Source: Pectobacterium punjabense (lineage in GTDB: Bacteria; Pseudomonadota; Gammaproteobacteria; Enterobacterales; Enterobacteriaceae). Taken from it: a stretch of DNA of 64,000 bases. The notes under the pieces were generated by a model. The model saw only the letters and a list, made by a program, of their open reading frames with translations. It made no database searches and had not been told where the DNA came from. Location: positions 186,001-250,000 of the forward strand of contig NZ_CP038498.1 of assembly GCF_012427845.1 (NCBI RefSeq), given 5' to 3'. Positions 41,886 to 55,302 of this stretch are shown here, piece by piece. Within the stretch, counting starts at the first letter, position 1; each line of letters opens with the position of its first letter. Made by a program: the position numbers and the translations under genes.

Positions 41886-43259
41886 ATGGCTTTGTGGGGC
41901 GGTCGGTTTAGTCAGGCAGCAGATCAGCGTTTTAAACAATTTAATGACTCACTGCGGTTTGATTACCGTCTGGCGGAACAGGACATCGTTGGCTCGATCG
42001 GCTGGTCGAAAGCGCTGGTGACGGTCAATGTGCTCAGCGAGCAGGAACAGCAACAACTGGAACAGGCGCTGAATGCACTGCTGGTTGAGGTACAAGCCGA
42101 TCCTGAGATGATCCTGCAAAGCGATGCAGAAGACATTCACAGTTGGGTTGAACTGCGCCTGATTGAGAAAGTCGGTGATTTGGGCAAAAAACTGCATACC
42201 GGTCGCAGCCGTAACGATCAGGTCGCAACCGACCTGAAGCTGTGGTGCAAGGCACAGATTGCAGAGCTGCTGCTGTCAGTACGCCAACTGCGTCAGGCGC
42301 TGGTCACGACGGCAGAAGCCAATCAGGATGCTGTAATGCCGGGTTATACCCACTTGCAGCGTGCACAGCCGGTGACGTTTGCACACTGGTGTCTGGCCTA
42401 TCATGAAATGCTGGCACGTGATGAAAGCCGTCTGGAAGATACGCTTAAGCGTCTGGATGTCAGCCCGCTGGGCTGTGGCGCGCTGGCGGGAACGGCTTAT
42501 CCGATTGACCGTGAGCAACTGGCTGGCTGGCTGGGATTTGCCTCGGCAACGCGCAATAGTCTGGATACGGTTTCCGATCGCGATCATGTACTGGAACTGC
42601 TGTCTGATGCTTCGATCGGGATGATCCACCTGTCACGTTTTGCCGAAGATCTGATCTTCTTCAACAGCGGTGAAGCGGCGTTCGTTGAGCTGTCTGACCG
42701 TGTGACATCAGGTTCTTCCCTGATGCCACAGAAGAAAAACCCGGATGCGCTGGAGCTGATTCGCGGTAAATGCGGTCGCGTACAGGGCGCGTTGACCGGC
42801 ATGATGATGACGCTGAAAGGCCTGCCGCTGGCGTATAACAAAGACATGCAGGAAGATAAAGAAGGGCTGTTTGACGCGCTGGATACCTGGCACGACTGCC
42901 TGATGATGGCGGGTCTGGTGCTGGAAGGTATTCAGGTTAAACGTCCACGCTGTAAAGAAGCCGCTGAGCAAGGCTACGCGAACTCGACAGAGCTGGCGGA
43001 TTATCTGGTTGCGAAAGGCGTTCCGTTCCGTGAAGCACACCATATCGTGGGTGAAGCGGTGGTGGAAGCCATTCGTCAGGGCAAAGCGTTGGAAGCACTG
43101 CCGCTGGCTGATCTGCAAAAATTCAGCGCCGTGATTGGCGATGACGTGTACCCGATTTTGGCACTGCAATCCTGTCTGGATAAGCGTGCTGCACAAGGTG
43201 GCGTATCACCACAGCAGGTTGCTAAAGCGATTAGTGATGCGAAGCAGCGCTTAGCTTAA
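41886..43259 (+). CDS. argH: argininosuccinate lyase
   Basis: 457 residues, the last enzyme of arginine synthesis, cleaving argininosuccinate to arginine and fumarate. The fumarase/aspartase signature [12 protein letters not shown] (about 278-289) carries the catalytic serine; the [14 protein letters not shown] block (about 106-119) binds substrate. The length equals E. coli ArgH. In E. coli oxyR follows; here rmuC follows after 214 bases holding only a weak hairpin (43278-43301, CCCAGCG/CGTTGGG). Confidence 0.96.
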   Translation: MALWGGRFSQAADQRFKQFNDSLRFDYRLAEQDIVGSIGWSKALVTVNVLSEQEQQQLEQALNALLVEVQADPEMILQSDAEDIHSWVELRLIEKVGDLGKKLHTGRSRNDQVATDLKLWCKAQIAELLLSVRQLRQALVTTAEANQDAVMPGYTHLQRAQPVTFAHWCLAYHEMLARDESRLEDTLKRLDVSPLGCGALAGTAYPIDREQLAGWLGFASATRNSLDTVSDRDHVLELLSDASIGMIHLSRFAEDLIFFNSGEAAFVELSDRVTSGSSLMPQKKNPDALELIRGKCGRVQGALTGMMMTLKGLPLAYNKDMQEDKEGLFDALDTWHDCLMMAGLVLEGIQVKRPRCKEAAEQGYANSTELADYLVAKGVPFREAHHIVGEAVVEAIRQGKALEALPLADLQKFSAVIGDDVYPILALQSCLDKRAAQGGVSPQQVAKAISDAKQRLA

Positions 43260-43473
43260 TTCGCCCACCTCTGTTCTCCCAGCGTGGTGTTCCGCGTTGG
43301 GGGAATTCCACCGTTATCACTCTGATTCTTCTGCAAATTATCATCTATCCATTTTCATATGGAATGCGGCTCGCATTTTTCTGCTCAGTGTCTTCCCCGC
43401 CGGAATTGTTTCTGGACATCCATACAGTATCATTTTACCTTGACCGACAGCGTGAAAGGCCTGCGGAGGCAAA

Positions 43474-45030
43474 GTGGATATCAGCATATTTTATGGTTTA
43501 GGCGGTGGTGTGGTGGGCCTGCTGATCGGGTGGTTGATTGCCAGCCTGATTCATCAGCAGAAGCTGTCACAGCATGATACCGAGCAACGGCTGCTAGCAC
43601 AGACATTACAGCAAACCCAACAGTCGCTCAGCGAACAACAGCAGGTAAAGCAGCAGGATGAACAGCGGCTGCGGCAAAACGAATTGGAATTGCGTACGGT
43701 TCACGCGCAGCTTTCTGCCAGTCATGAAAAACTGCAACAGTTTGGTGAACTCCGTACCGAGTGCGGGCAGCTCAATCAGGAACTGCGAACGCTGCGTGAA
43801 ATCAATAGCGCGCAGGAAGCCGAACTGCGCGAAGTCACCATTCGTCTGGAAGAAACCCGGATGGCGGCGGAAGAAAAGCAGCGATTGCTGGCAAACAGTG
43901 AACAGCGGCTGACGACGCAGTTTGAGAATCTGGCGAACCGAATTTTCGAACACAGCGGACGCAAGGTGGATGAGCAAAATAAACAGAGTCTGGATAAGCT
44001 GTTGATGCCGCTGCGTGAGCAACTTGATGGATTTCGCCGTCAGGTGCAGGATAGTTTTGGCGCGGAAGCGCGCGAGCGTCACACGTTGGCGCACGAGATC
44101 CGCAATCTGCAACAGCTGAACGCGCAGATGGCACACGAAGCCATCAACCTGACGAAAGCGCTGAAAGGGGACAATAAGACGCAGGGGAACTGGGGCGAAG
44201 TTGTGCTAAGCCGTGTGTTGGAAGCCTCTGGCCTGCGCGAAGGGTATGAGTATCAAACTCAGGTCAGTGTGCAAACGGGGACAAATAGCCGCCTGCAACC
44301 CGATGTCATCGTGCGTTTACCGCAGGGCAAAGATGTCGTGATCGATGCCAAGATGTCGCTGGTGGCCTACGAACGCTATTTCAATAGTGATGATGATGTA
44401 GAACGTAGTTCGGCGCTGAATGAACATTTGCTTTCCGTTCGCAGCCATATTCGGCAGTTGAGCAGCAAAGATTACCAACAGCTTCCAGGGCTGCGTTCGC
44501 TAGACTACGTGCTGATGTTTATTCCTGTCGAACCCGCTTTTCTGGTTGCTATCGATCGCCAGCCTGAATTGATCAACGAAGCGCTGAAGAACAATATTAT
44601 GCTGGTCAGCCCGACCACGCTGCTGGTGGCATTACGCACCATCAACAATTTATGGCGCTATGAACAACAGAGCCGCAACGCACAGCAGATCGCCGAAAAA
44701 GCCTCACGGCTATACGATAAACTGCGGTTGTTTGTGGATGATATGGAAGCGCTAGGGCAGAGTCTGGATAAAGCGCAGGGCACTTATCGTCAGGCGATGA
44801 ATAAACTTTCGTCTGGGCGTGGTAACCTTATTGGCCAGGCTGAGGGGTTTCGCGCGCTGGGCGTTGAAATTAAACGCACGATCAGCACCTCATTGGCTGA
44901 AAAAGCAACGGCCCATGAGCATGCTGAACGCGATGGATTACTCGGCTCTACCGCATCCGACGCGGATTCACCGACCGTCAAAATGGAAGGTGAAGAAGGG
45001 CGGCCGCCGCACAGGCAGCTTGAATTATGA
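43474..45030 (+). CDS. rmuC: DNA recombination protein RmuC
   Basis: 518 residues (E. coli 475). An N-terminal membrane anchor (about 7-26, GLGGGVVGLLIGWLIASLI) is followed by a long Gln/Glu-rich coiled coil (about 30-190) and the RmuC nuclease-like domain (about 200-440, with the KGDNKTQGNWGEVVL and VVIDAKMSL blocks). RmuC limits recombination at inverted repeats. The start is GTG at 43474 after GCGGAGG. The C-terminal tail is low-complexity and longer than in E. coli. It precedes the ubiEJB genes, as in E. coli, but udp is absent upstream. Confidence 0.93.
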   Translation: MDISIFYGLGGGVVGLLIGWLIASLIHQQKLSQHDTEQRLLAQTLQQTQQSLSEQQQVKQQDEQRLRQNELELRTVHAQLSASHEKLQQFGELRTECGQLNQELRTLREINSAQEAELREVTIRLEETRMAAEEKQRLLANSEQRLTTQFENLANRIFEHSGRKVDEQNKQSLDKLLMPLREQLDGFRRQVQDSFGAEARERHTLAHEIRNLQQLNAQMAHEAINLTKALKGDNKTQGNWGEVVLSRVLEASGLREGYEYQTQVSVQTGTNSRLQPDVIVRLPQGKDVVIDAKMSLVAYERYFNSDDDVERSSALNEHLLSVRSHIRQLSSKDYQQLPGLRSLDYVLMFIPVEPAFLVAIDRQPELINEALKNNIMLVSPTTLLVALRTINNLWRYEQQSRNAQQIAEKASRLYDKLRLFVDDMEALGQSLDKAQGTYRQAMNKLSSGRGNLIGQAEGFRALGVEIKRTISTSLAEKATAHEHAERDGLLGSTASDADSPTVKMEGEEGRPPHRQLEL

Positions 45031-45170
45031 CGGTATAAATAGGTATGGATTTCGCGGGCTTGGCACCTACGCTATGCGAAATTAGTGCAGTGGGGTTTTT
45101 ATCCGGGTCTGGTACACTCTTACCATTAATGGGTAGACCCGAAATTTGACTGAAATAGTAGGCGGATAAG

Positions 45171-45926
45171 ATGGCAAGTGAGCAGGAGAATACGGCCGAC
45201 TTTGGTTTTCGGACTGTCGCCAGGGATGAAAAAGAAGTCATGGTGGCTGAGGTTTTTCATTCTGTAGCCGCAAAGTATGACCTGATGAATGACCTGATGT
45301 CTTTTGGTATCCACCGTATCTGGAAGCGTTTCACTATTGAATGTAGTGGGGTAAGACGTAACCAGCGCGTTCTGGATCTTGCCGGAGGGACAGGAGATTT
45401 AACCGCTAAATTCTCCCGCATGGTTGGTGAGGGTGGTGAGGTCATTCTGGCGGACATCAACGCATCAATGCTGAAAGTCGGCCGCGAGAAACTGCGTAAC
45501 AAAGGCATTATCGACAACATCAACTACGTGCAGGCCAATGCAGAAGCGCTGCCGTTCCCCGATGATTTCTTCGACTGCATTACCATCTCTTTTGGTCTGC
45601 GCAACGTGACGGACAAAAACAAAGCGCTGCGCTCCATGTACCGCGTTCTGAAGCCCGGTGGCCGGTTGCTGGTGCTGGAGTTTTCCAAGCCGATAATTAA
45701 ACAACTGAGCACCGTTTACGATGCGTATTCATTTCATATCCTGCCGAGGATTGGCGAAGCCGTGGCGAGTGATGCCGGGAGCTACCGCTATCTGGCGGAA
45801 TCCATCCGCATGCATCCCGATCAGGAAACGCTGAAAGGGATGATGAGCGACGCCGGTTTTGACAGCGTTAACTATTTCAACCTCACGGGTGGAATCGTTG
45901 CGCTGCACCGTGGGTTTAAATTCTGA
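45171..45926 (+). CDS. ubiE: ubiquinone/menaquinone methyltransferase
   Basis: 251-residue SAM methyltransferase that adds the C-methyl group in both ubiquinone and menaquinone synthesis. The SAM motif is DLAGGTGDL (69-77); the family blocks FGLRNVTD and LEFSKP follow. Length and sequence match E. coli UbiE. First of the ubiE-ubiJ-ubiB cluster. Confidence 0.96.
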   Translation: MASEQENTADFGFRTVARDEKEVMVAEVFHSVAAKYDLMNDLMSFGIHRIWKRFTIECSGVRRNQRVLDLAGGTGDLTAKFSRMVGEGGEVILADINASMLKVGREKLRNKGIIDNINYVQANAEALPFPDDFFDCITISFGLRNVTDKNKALRSMYRVLKPGGRLLVLEFSKPIIKQLSTVYDAYSFHILPRIGEAVASDAGSYRYLAESIRMHPDQETLKGMMSDAGFDSVNYFNLTGGIVALHRGFKF

Positions 45927-45932
45927 TTGGAA

Positions 45933-46562
45933 ATGCCAATGCTGATAACGTCTTTTCTGACAGCTACGCTGGAAACTGCGCTGAATCAGCTGCTTTTTCA
46001 AGATACCGTTTCTTGTGATCGAAGCATGAAGTCAGCACGTCAGCGCTTACAGGGGAAAACACTCCAGATCGCGCTGGCTGAACTGGATGTTCCCTTGGTG
46101 CTGGTGTTTAGCGAACAGCGGCTGGATGTTGTCAGCCAGTGGGGAGAATTGGCTGATTGTCGTCTGCAAACACGCGTTCCGGTTCTGATGAAGTTACGCG
46201 ATCGTCAACAGCTATCATCGCTGATGCGCAGTGGTGAACTGGTTATTGAAGGTGATATTCAAGTCGTTCAACAGTTCATCGTGCTGTGCGATCTGGCGGA
46301 GTTCGATCCAGCGGAATGGTTGTCCCCTTATCTGGGCGACATTGTTGCTCAGGGGCTTAGCCAGACTGCACAGAAAACCCTGGATTTCCTGAAGCGGTCA
46401 TTACATCAGCAGCAACATTTCTTGTCCGAGACGTTAACGGAAGAGTGGCGACTGGCTCCGGGGAAACTGGAAAATGCTTGGTTCCATGAGGAAATTGTCG
46501 CGCTGGATAAATCCGTCGATGCGTTGTTCGAACGACTGGCGAAACTGGAGGCTTTACGATGA
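45933..46562 (+). CDS. ubiJ: ubiquinone biosynthesis accessory factor UbiJ
   Basis: 209 residues (E. coli 201) with an SCP2 lipid-binding domain in the N-terminal half and the strongly conserved [20 protein letters not shown] block (about 98-113) and AEFDPAEWL. UbiJ belongs to the soluble complex that hydroxylates ubiquinone precursors. ATG at 45933 aligns with the E. coli start; the N-terminal 40 residues are diverged. It overlaps ubiB by four bases. In E. coli the 3' end of this gene also yields the sRNA EsrE; I cannot judge that here. Confidence 0.9.
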   Translation: MPMLITSFLTATLETALNQLLFQDTVSCDRSMKSARQRLQGKTLQIALAELDVPLVLVFSEQRLDVVSQWGELADCRLQTRVPVLMKLRDRQQLSSLMRSGELVIEGDIQVVQQFIVLCDLAEFDPAEWLSPYLGDIVAQGLSQTAQKTLDFLKRSLHQQQHFLSETLTEEWRLAPGKLENAWFHEEIVALDKSVDALFERLAKLEALR

Positions 46563-48199
46563 CGCCCGGTGAATTACGCCGCCTCTACAGTATTGTACGT
46601 GTGTTGCTGAGCTATGGTCTGGATGAACTCATTCCTAAAATGCGTTTGACGTTTCCGCTGCGAGCGGGGCGTCGCCTGCTGTTCTGGCTACCTAATCGTC
46701 ACCGCAATATGCCTTTAGGGGAACGCCTGCGTTTGGCGCTTCAGGAACTGGGGCCGGTGTGGATTAAATTCGGGCAAATGATGTCGACGCGCCGCGATCT
46801 GTTTCCACCCGCTATCGCCGATCAGTTAGCGATGTTGCAGGATAAGGTTGAACCGTTTGATGGCAAACTAGCGCGTGAGCAAATTGAGCTGTCGATGGGG
46901 GGAATCCCTCTTGAAGAGTGGTTTGACGATTTTGATATCAAACCGTTGGCCTCCGCCTCGATTGCGCAAGTTCATACCGCTTGCCTGAAAAGTACGGGAA
47001 AAGAGATCGTTATCAAGGTGATCCGCCCGGATATTTTGCCTGTCATCAAGGCAGATATGCGCCTGATGAAACGTCTGGCTGGCTGGTTGCCCCGCCTGTT
47101 GCCGGATGGTCGCCGTCTGCGCCCGCGCGAAGTGGTACTGGAATACGAAAAAACGTTGCTTGATGAGCTGAACCTGCTGCGAGAAGCAGCTAATGCCATC
47201 CAACTACGGCGTAATTTTGATAACAGCCCAATGCTGTATGTGCCGGAAATTTATTCGGATTATTGCAGCGAAAGCATGTTGGTCATGGAGCGCATCTACG
47301 GTATTCCTGTTTCTGATGTCGAGGCGCTACAGGCCAATGGCACGGATATGAAATTACTGGCAGAGCGTGGCGTTCAGGTTTTCTTTACGCAGGTATTTCG
47401 CGACAGCTTCTTCCATGCGGATATGCATCCCGGCAATATCTTTATTAGCTACGAGCACCCGGAAGATCCGCAATACATCGGTATTGATTGCGGTATCGTC
47501 GGTTCGTTGAATAAAGAAGATAAGCGCTATTTGGCCGAGAATTTTATCGCTTTTTTCAACCGTGATTATCGCAAAGTCGCCGAGCTGCATGTCGATTCAG
47601 GCTGGGTGCCGGCGGACACCAATGTGGCAGATTTTGAATTTGCTATTCGTACCGTCTGTGAGCCGATCTTCGAGAAGCCGTTGGCGGAAATTTCGTTCGG
47701 CCATGTATTATTGAATTTGTTTAATACGGCGCGTCGCTTCAATATGGAAGTTCAGCCTCAGCTAGTATTGCTGCAAAAAACGCTGCTATATATTGAGGGC
47801 GTTGGTCGGCAGCTTTATCCGCAGCTCGATCTGTGGAAAACGGCCAAGCCGTTTCTGGAGAGCTGGTTGAAGCAGCAGGTCGGTTTACCTGCGGTTTTCC
47901 GGGCGCTAAAAGAAAAGGCACCGTTCTGGGCTGAGAAATTGCCGGAGCTTCCCGAACTCTTTTATGATGGGCTGCGTCAGCATAAGATGTTAAAGCAAAG
48001 CGTCGATAAGCTGGCACATGAGCTGAAAACGCAGCATGCTCGCCAAGGGCAGTCACGATATCTTTTGGGTATTGGCGCAACGCTACTAATCAGTGGTACG
48101 TTGTTGCTAATCAGCGGTGTTGAAGCCGATATGGTTCCCGCAGGGTTGATGGCAGCAGGAATAGTTGCCTGGATTATCGGTTGGCGTCGCACTCGTTGA
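46559..48199 (+). CDS. ubiB: ubiquinone biosynthesis protein kinase-like UbiB
   Basis: 546 residues, E. coli length. It has the ABC1/ADCK atypical kinase fold with the KxGQ motif ([10 protein letters not shown], about 69-78), the alanine-rich loop ([11 protein letters not shown], about 130-140), the invariant Lys in VIKVIRP, a catalytic HADMHPGN loop (about 287-294) and Mg-binding DCG. Two C-terminal membrane helices cover about 500-540. It is needed for ubiquinone synthesis in vivo. Confidence 0.96.
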   Translation: MTPGELRRLYSIVRVLLSYGLDELIPKMRLTFPLRAGRRLLFWLPNRHRNMPLGERLRLALQELGPVWIKFGQMMSTRRDLFPPAIADQLAMLQDKVEPFDGKLAREQIELSMGGIPLEEWFDDFDIKPLASASIAQVHTACLKSTGKEIVIKVIRPDILPVIKADMRLMKRLAGWLPRLLPDGRRLRPREVVLEYEKTLLDELNLLREAANAIQLRRNFDNSPMLYVPEIYSDYCSESMLVMERIYGIPVSDVEALQANGTDMKLLAERGVQVFFTQVFRDSFFHADMHPGNIFISYEHPEDPQYIGIDCGIVGSLNKEDKRYLAENFIAFFNRDYRKVAELHVDSGWVPADTNVADFEFAIRTVCEPIFEKPLAEISFGHVLLNLFNTARRFNMEVQPQLVLLQKTLLYIEGVGRQLYPQLDLWKTAKPFLESWLKQQVGLPAVFRALKEKAPFWAEKLPELPELFYDGLRQHKMLKQSVDKLAHELKTQHARQGQSRYLLGIGATLLISGTLLLISGVEADMVPAGLMAAGIVAWIIGWRRTR

Positions 48200-48281
48200 A
48201 GCAGATCATGATGTACGCCAGAATTACCCGATATAATAACGAGAATTCTGTCGTTCCCCTTTTTGAAAAGAGGTAAATGTT

Positions 48282-48542
48282 ATGGGTGGTATTAGTCTCT
48301 GGAACCTGCTGATTATTGCAGTTATCGTCATCTTACTGTTCGGCACTAACAAGCTGAGAACGCTGGGTTCAGATTTGGGCGCGTCAATCAAAGGTTTTAA
48401 GAAAGCGATGGGGGACGATCAGCCGTCCACTAGCGCAGACAAAACGCAGCCAGATGCCGATTTCGCTACCAAGTCTATCACTGACAACCAATCAGACGTT
48501 AAGCAGGGCGACACGAAGAGCCAGCATAAAGAGCAGGTGTAA
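48282..48542 (+). CDS. tatA: Sec-independent translocase subunit TatA
   Basis: 86 residues. One N-terminal membrane helix (about 6-20), the hinge FGTNKLR and an amphipathic helix with FKKAMGD (about 40-46), then an acidic tail. TatA oligomers form the export path for folded proteins. A TATAAT box at 48232-48237 may be its -10 element. The first gene of tatABC. Confidence 0.96.
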   Translation: MGGISLWNLLIIAVIVILLFGTNKLRTLGSDLGASIKGFKKAMGDDQPSTSADKTQPDADFATKSITDNQSDVKQGDTKSQHKEQV

Positions 48543-48545
48543 GCT

Positions 48546-49139
48546 GTGTTCGATATCGGTTTTGGTGAATTGCTATTGGTGATGGTTCTTGGCCTGATTG
48601 TTCTCGGGCCAGAACGATTACCCGTCGCCGTCAGGACGGTTGCAAGCTGGATTAGGACGCTGCGTTCGCTGGCGTCTACGGTTCAGAATGAACTGTCGCA
48701 GGAGCTGAAACTCCAGGAGTTTCAGGAAAGCCTGAAGAAAGTCGAAAAAGCCAGTTTGCAGAATCTTTCGCCTGGGTTGAAAGCCTCAATGGATGAACTC
48801 AAAGAGGCAGCAGAAGCGATGAAGCGTGGCTATACCGAGACACCGTCGCTGCAAAAATCAGATGACCACCAAAAATCGGATGGGCATAGCGCAGCGATGG
48901 AACCGCAACACAATACCCCGCTGAACGATCCCGAAGCGGCCTACGACGGGGTGATTGAAGCGGAAACCGCAGTACGTCCAGCAGACAGCCAGCCTAAACC
49001 TGAAAACGGTGCTGCTGTTGAACATCACCATGATGGTCGCAATGCCACGGGTGATGAAGCTGTCGGCAACGATAATGTCAAACCTGAGCAGTCCCAGTCT
49101 TCTGCTGTTTCTGCCCGTCAACCGAGTGATAGTCGTTAG
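48546..49139 (+). CDS. tatB: Sec-independent translocase subunit TatB
   Basis: 197 residues (E. coli 171), starting with GTG. Its N-terminal helix is [20 protein letters not shown] with Glu8, followed by the conserved [12 protein letters not shown] hinge and a long amphipathic region. The tail after residue 100 is low-complexity and longer than in E. coli, with many His, Asp and Glu residues. TatB receives signal peptides together with TatC. Confidence 0.95.
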   Translation: MFDIGFGELLLVMVLGLIVLGPERLPVAVRTVASWIRTLRSLASTVQNELSQELKLQEFQESLKKVEKASLQNLSPGLKASMDELKEAAEAMKRGYTETPSLQKSDDHQKSDGHSAAMEPQHNTPLNDPEAAYDGVIEAETAVRPADSQPKPENGAAVEHHHDGRNATGDEAVGNDNVKPEQSQSSAVSARQPSDSR

Positions 49140-49142
49140 TTT

Positions 49143-49895
49143 ATGGCCGATGAAGATACTCAACCGCTAATTAGCCACCTGATTGAGCTACGCAAGCGGC
49201 TACTGAACAGCATTATCTGTGTGCTGGCGGTATTTGTTGTGCTGGTGTTCTTTGCCAATGACATTTACCAAGTGGTTTCTGCACCACTCATTGAGCAGTT
49301 ACCTGCTGGTGCTAGCATGATCGCGACTGATGTCGCTTCGCCTTTCTTTACGCCGATAAAGCTGACGATGATTGTCTCAGTGTTTGTCGCCGCGCCGCTG
49401 GTGCTCTATCAGGTGTGGGCGTTTGTCGCTCCTGCTCTATATAAACACGAGCGTCGCTTAATGATGCCGTTGCTGGTATCCAGCAGCCTGCTGTTTTATT
49501 CGGGCATGGCGTTTGCGTACTTTGTGGTGTTTCCGCTAGCGTTCGGCTTTTTCGCGAAAACGGCACCCGTTGGCGTGTTGATTGCAACCGACATCAATAA
49601 CTACCTCGATTTTGTTATGGCGCTGTTCATGGCGTTTGGCGTATCGTTTGAGGTGCCGGTTGCCATTGTACTGCTCTGCTGGAGTGGTGTGGTGACGCCA
49701 GAAGACCTAAAGAAAAAGCGGCCTTATATTTTGGTGGGCGCATTCGTTGTCGGGATGCTGCTGACGCCGCCGGACGTTTTCTCACAGACGCTACTGGCGA
49801 TTCCGATGTACCTGCTGTTTGAAATCGGTGTGTTCTTCGCGCGGTTTTATGTTGGTAAAGGCCGAAGAGCTGAAACCGAGGAGCCATCGCCGTAA
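49143..49895 (+). CDS. tatC: Sec-independent translocase subunit TatC
   Basis: 250-residue, six-helix membrane protein. The twin-arginine recognition region [10 protein letters not shown] (about 10-19) and the helix-2 to loop segment TPIKLTM...[17 protein letters not shown] are conserved. The last helix is followed by a basic tail. Third and final gene of the Tat export unit; a T-rich terminator follows before tatD. Confidence 0.96.
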   Translation: MADEDTQPLISHLIELRKRLLNSIICVLAVFVVLVFFANDIYQVVSAPLIEQLPAGASMIATDVASPFFTPIKLTMIVSVFVAAPLVLYQVWAFVAPALYKHERRLMMPLLVSSSLLFYSGMAFAYFVVFPLAFGFFAKTAPVGVLIATDINNYLDFVMALFMAFGVSFEVPVAIVLLCWSGVVTPEDLKKKRPYILVGAFVVGMLLTPPDVFSQTLLAIPMYLLFEIGVFFARFYVGKGRRAETEEPSP

Positions 49896-49926
49896 CGTAC
49901 GGTCTCCTGCGGTAGGATGGTAAAAT

Positions 49927-49955
49927 GACCTCTCTTTGAGAGGTCTTATTTTTTT
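49927..49955 (+). terminator. tatABC intrinsic terminator
   Basis: Stem GACCTCT / AGAGGTC with a five-base loop and TTATTTTTTT tail, between tatC and tatD. It implies that tatD is at least partly separated from tatABC transcription. Confidence 0.88.
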
Positions 49956-49974
49956 ATTCGCCAGAGTGATAGTC

Positions 49975-51797
<1,823 letters not shown>

Positions 51798-51807
51798 GCC
51801 TATTCTC

Positions 51808-51834
51808 ATCCGGCGTGGTATAAACGCGCCGGAT
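51808..51834. terminator. hairpin between convergent hemB and rfaH
   Basis: Eight-base perfect stem ATCCGGCG / CGCCGGAT with an 11-base loop, in the 57-base gap between convergent stops. No T-tract, so a weak or bidirectional terminator or an RNA end-stabiliser. Confidence 0.5.
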
Positions 51835-51854
51835 AGGATAAGGGCGGTGCTGGG

Positions 51855-52343
51855 CTAGGATTTACGAAACTCTCGGTTATCTATACTGTGTTTGACCTGC
51901 TTGTTTAGCATATTCAGCAATAGCATTGAGCGGGCTTCACCATCAGGTTCAGTGTAGATAGCTTGAAGGCCAGAGAAGACACCATCGGTTATCACTACGC
52001 TATCACCGGGCTGTGGCGTCAACGGGTCAAGGATTTCCTGCATAGGGCGAAGTGATAATTCATCGATCACCTGCTGCGGAATGATCGCCGGTAGTGCGCC
52101 AAATCGCACAAAATTACTCACCCCCCGCGTTGCGCTGATGGTGGTGGTGTGAATGCGTTCGGGGTCGAATTCCACAAACAGGTAGTTTGGAAATAGCGGC
52201 TCACACACTTCCGTTCGCTTTCCTCGAACGATTTTATCCAACGTGATCATCGGGCTCACGCAGATGACTTCCTGACGTTCCAGGTGTTCTTTTGCTCGCA
52301 GCAGTTGACCGCGTTTACAATATAGTAAGTACCAGGCTTCCAT
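51855..52343 (-). CDS. rfaH: transcription antiterminator RfaH
   Basis: 162 residues, identical in length to E. coli RfaH. NGN domain (about 1-100, starting [13 protein letters not shown]) and a C-terminal domain (about 110-162) that in RfaH switches between an alpha hairpin and a KOW barrel. It is recruited by ops elements in the leaders of long LPS, capsule and other virulence operons. It diverges from ubiD. Confidence 0.96.
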   Translation of the reverse strand: MEAWYLLYCKRGQLLRAKEHLERQEVICVSPMITLDKIVRGKRTEVCEPLFPNYLFVEFDPERIHTTTISATRGVSNFVRFGALPAIIPQQVIDELSLRPMQEILDPLTPQPGDSVVITDGVFSGLQAIYTEPDGEARSMLLLNMLNKQVKHSIDNREFRKS

Positions 52344-52543
52344 AATTTCGCAGACTTATGATTCCGACGAGCAAGCATAACAAAAGCGAGCAAGGATAAA
52401 AAATTTTCGGCGGATATTTTTGTTACCACACTATGACGAATGGATTCTTGATGGTGATTGGATTCTTGCCATAAATAGGCATTGCGGGAAGCGACAGGCT
52501 GGCGAAGAGACTTTATAATAGCCAGAACGATAGACTGCCCCCG

Positions 52544-54040
52544 ATGAATAGCATGAAATACCGTGACTTACGCGAATTCCTCTCACTGCTGGAAGAGAGA
52601 GGGGAGTTGAAACGCATTACCCAGCCCATCGATCCCTACCTTGAAATGACGGAAATTGCCGACCGGACGCTGCGTGCGGAAGGTCCCGCTCTCCTGTTTG
52701 AGAACCCCAAAGGCTATGACATGCCGGTGCTGTGCAATTTATTTGGCACGCCGAAACGTGTTGCATTGGGAATGGGACAGGAAGAGGTCAGCGCATTGCG
52801 AGACGTAGGCAAACTGCTGGCATTTTTGAAAGAGCCTGAGCCGCCGAAAGGGTTCCGCGATCTGGTAGATAAAATGCCGAAGTTTCGTCAAGTACTGAAT
52901 ATGCCGACGAAGCGGCTGTCTTCTGCGCCGTGTCAGGAACAGATTTGGCAAGGTGATGATGTTGATCTACGTCGGATTCCGGTGATGCAGTGCTGGCCGG
53001 AAGATGCTGCGCCGCTGATTACCTGGGGGCTTACCGTGACGCGCGGGCCGCATAAAGAGCGGCAGAATCTGGGGATCTATCGCCAACAGGTGCTGGGTAA
53101 AAACAAACTCATTATGCGCTGGCTATCGCATCGCGGCGGCGCACTGGATTTTCAGGAATGGTGTCAGGAAAATCCGGGGCAGCGTTTTCCAGTCGCCGTC
53201 GCGCTGGGGGCTGACCCCGCGACGATTCTCGGTGCGGTGACGCCCGTCCCTGACACGCTGTCAGAATATGCCTTTGCGGGCTTATTGCGTGGGCATAAGA
53301 CTGAAGTGGTGAAGTGCCTGTCGAATGATTTAGAAGTCCCCGCCAGTGCAGAAATTGTGCTGGAAGGCTATATTGAGCCTGGAGAAATGGCGGCAGAGGG
53401 GCCGTATGGTGACCATACCGGCTATTACAATGAGGTCGATCACTTTCCGGTCTTTACCGTCACGCACATTACTCAACGCCAAAATGCCATTTATCACTCG
53501 ACTTACACGGGGCGTCCGCCGGATGAGCCCGCGGTACTGGGCGTGGCGTTGAATGAAGTTTTCGTACCGATCCTGCAAAAGCAGTTTCCTGAGATTGTCG
53601 ATTTTTATTTGCCACCGGAGGGTTGCTCTTACCGTCTGGCGGTCGTTACCATGAAGAAACAGTACGCGGGTCATGCTAAACGCGTCATGATGGGCGTCTG
53701 GTCTTTTTTACGCCAGTTCATGTATACGAAATTTGTTATTGTTTGCGATGACGACGTTAACGCACGCGACTGGAAAGACGTGATATGGGCGATCACGACG
53801 CGTATGGACCCGGCACGCGATACGGTATTAGTGGAAAATACGCCGATAGACTACCTTGATTTCGCCTCGCCGGTTTCTGGCCTGGGTTCCAAAATGGGTC
53901 TGGATGCCACCAATAAATGGCCTGGCGAAACGCAGCGTGAGTGGGGACACCCCATTAAGAAAGACCCGCAGGTTTGTGCCCGCATTGATGAAATATGGGA
54001 CGAGTTGGCCATTTTTAGCGACAGAGCCCCCCAGCGTTAA
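52544..54040 (+). CDS. ubiD: 3-octaprenyl-4-hydroxybenzoate decarboxylase
   Basis: 498-residue prenylated-FMN decarboxylase of ubiquinone synthesis (E. coli 497). The catalytic E-R-E set lies in the conserved [19 protein letters not shown] and [13 protein letters not shown] blocks. It needs the cofactor made by UbiX. The ATG at 52544 aligns with the E. coli start. Followed by fre after 49 bases. Confidence 0.96.
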   Translation: MNSMKYRDLREFLSLLEERGELKRITQPIDPYLEMTEIADRTLRAEGPALLFENPKGYDMPVLCNLFGTPKRVALGMGQEEVSALRDVGKLLAFLKEPEPPKGFRDLVDKMPKFRQVLNMPTKRLSSAPCQEQIWQGDDVDLRRIPVMQCWPEDAAPLITWGLTVTRGPHKERQNLGIYRQQVLGKNKLIMRWLSHRGGALDFQEWCQENPGQRFPVAVALGADPATILGAVTPVPDTLSEYAFAGLLRGHKTEVVKCLSNDLEVPASAEIVLEGYIEPGEMAAEGPYGDHTGYYNEVDHFPVFTVTHITQRQNAIYHSTYTGRPPDEPAVLGVALNEVFVPILQKQFPEIVDFYLPPEGCSYRLAVVTMKKQYAGHAKRVMMGVWSFLRQFMYTKFVIVCDDDVNARDWKDVIWAITTRMDPARDTVLVENTPIDYLDFASPVSGLGSKMGLDATNKWPGETQREWGHPIKKDPQVCARIDEIWDELAIFSDRAPQR

Positions 54041-54089
54041 CGGCTGCTCTGTTCTCAGTTTTGCTTTTATGACCCTATAGAGGGAATGC

Positions 54090-54791
54090 ATGACAACATT
54101 GAGCTGTAAAGTGACTTCGGTCGAAGCCATAACCGATACGGTTTATCGCGTTCGTTTGTTACCTGAAGCGCCTTTTTCCTTTCGGGCTGGCCAATATTTG
54201 ATGGTGGTGATGGGGGACCGAGATAAGCGTCCTTTCTCACTGGCATCAACCCCGATGGATAAAGATTTTATTGAGTTACATATTGGGGCGTCCGAACTGA
54301 ACCTTTACGCGATGGCCGTGATGGAACGTATTCACAAGGAAAAAGCCCTGACGGTCGATATTCCGCATGGCGAAGCTTGGCTGCGAGAAGAGAGCACGCG
54401 ACCGCTGGTATTGATTGCAGGCGGAACCGGGTTTTCGTATGTGCGTTCTATTCTGCTGACCGCGCTGGCGCAGCAACCTGAGCGCGATATCTCCATTTAC
54501 TGGGGTGGACGTGAATCCCAGCACCTGTATGACTTAACGGAGCTTGAGGGTTTTGCGGCTAAGCACCCGACTTTGCGTGTGGTGCCGGTCGTTGAACAGC
54601 CGGAAGAAGGGTGGGATGGTAGAACAGGCACCGTTCTGAGTGCGGTTTTGCAGGATTATGGCTCGCTGGCGGAACAGGATATCTACATTGCTGGGCGTTT
54701 TGAGATGGCAAAAATTGCGCGTGAGCGTTTTTGTAACGAGCGCGGGGCGTTGGCGGCTCACATGTTCAGCGATGCATTTTCGTTTATTTAA
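54090..54791 (+). CDS. fre: NAD(P)H-flavin reductase
   Basis: 233 residues, E. coli length. FNR-like fold with flavin-binding RPFSLAS (about 50-56), the NAD(P)-binding [10 protein letters not shown] (about 110-119) and the C-terminal aromatic ending FSFI. It makes free reduced flavin used in Fe(III) reduction and ribonucleotide reductase activation. In E. coli fadA follows directly; here a five-gene insertion on the opposite strand intervenes. Confidence 0.95.
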   Translation: MTTLSCKVTSVEAITDTVYRVRLLPEAPFSFRAGQYLMVVMGDRDKRPFSLASTPMDKDFIELHIGASELNLYAMAVMERIHKEKALTVDIPHGEAWLREESTRPLVLIAGGTGFSYVRSILLTALAQQPERDISIYWGGRESQHLYDLTELEGFAAKHPTLRVVPVVEQPEEGWDGRTGTVLSAVLQDYGSLAEQDIYIAGRFEMAKIARERFCNERGALAAHMFSDAFSFI

Positions 54792-54826
54792 CGCCACCCT
54801 ATTTATTTGGCTCGACCATATTGTAT

Positions 54827-54855
54827 CGTTAGCCCTGTCACCGGACGGGCTAACG
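54827..54855. terminator. hairpin between convergent fre and GNAT gene
   Basis: Nine-base perfect stem CGTTAGCCC / GGGCTAACG around an 11-base loop, in the 70-base gap between convergent genes. It can serve both strands though T-tracts are short. Confidence 0.55.
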
Positions 54856-54861
54856 TCGACA

Positions 54862-55290
54862 CTAAATAAAATCCAGAGCCGTTAACTCTTCCAGACTCTC
54901 CTCACGGTATTTTGCCATTCCGGTTTTCATGCGTCTGAAGCCAACATGTTCATACAGGCTGATGGTTTGGGGATGGGTGTATAAAATAATATTGCACTGT
55001 GCGACCGTATCAACCAACGCTTGAATGAGCCGTTTCCCCAACCCCTGTCCGTGATAGCGTTCATCAAGCGCGATATTATAAATAGCTGCCTGACAAACGC
55101 CGTCCGAGAGGGTTCGTCCCACGCCGATCAGCAAGTCCTCATCGAACAGAAAGACAACGGAGAAGCTGTTTTTGAAGATTTTCTCCTGTGTGGCCGCATT
55201 GTCATCACTTAAATCGTAAAAAGCCAGCAGGTCAGCAACGCGCTGCCAGGGAATGTTATTGGTCGTTGTCTCTACTCTGATAGACATCAT
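54862..55290 (-). CDS. GNAT family N-acetyltransferase
   Basis: 142-residue single-domain acetyltransferase. The acetyl-CoA pyrophosphate loop is YHGQGLGKRLIQAL (about 79-92, pattern Q-x-x-G-x-G/A), followed by the usual YEHVGFRRM motif near 112-121. It is the last gene of a minus-strand operon, 12 bases after the ABC ATPase. Comparable operons for sulfur amino-acid derivatives (for example the Bacillus subtilis ytmI operon) pair a cystine-type importer with an acetyltransferase, which suggests N-acetylation of an imported amine or S-substituted cysteine here; the substrate is not shown. Confidence 0.85.
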   Translation of the reverse strand: MMSIRVETTTNNIPWQRVADLLAFYDLSDDNAATQEKIFKNSFSVVFLFDEDLLIGVGRTLSDGVCQAAIYNIALDERYHGQGLGKRLIQALVDTVAQCNIILYTHPQTISLYEHVGFRRMKTGMAKYREESLEELTALDFI

Positions 55291-55302
55291 CGTGTTCTCG
55301 TG

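Noticed and set aside
42708..43196. 162-codon frame antisense to argH
   Set aside because: Shadow of a conserved coding region; its amino-acid composition is atypical.
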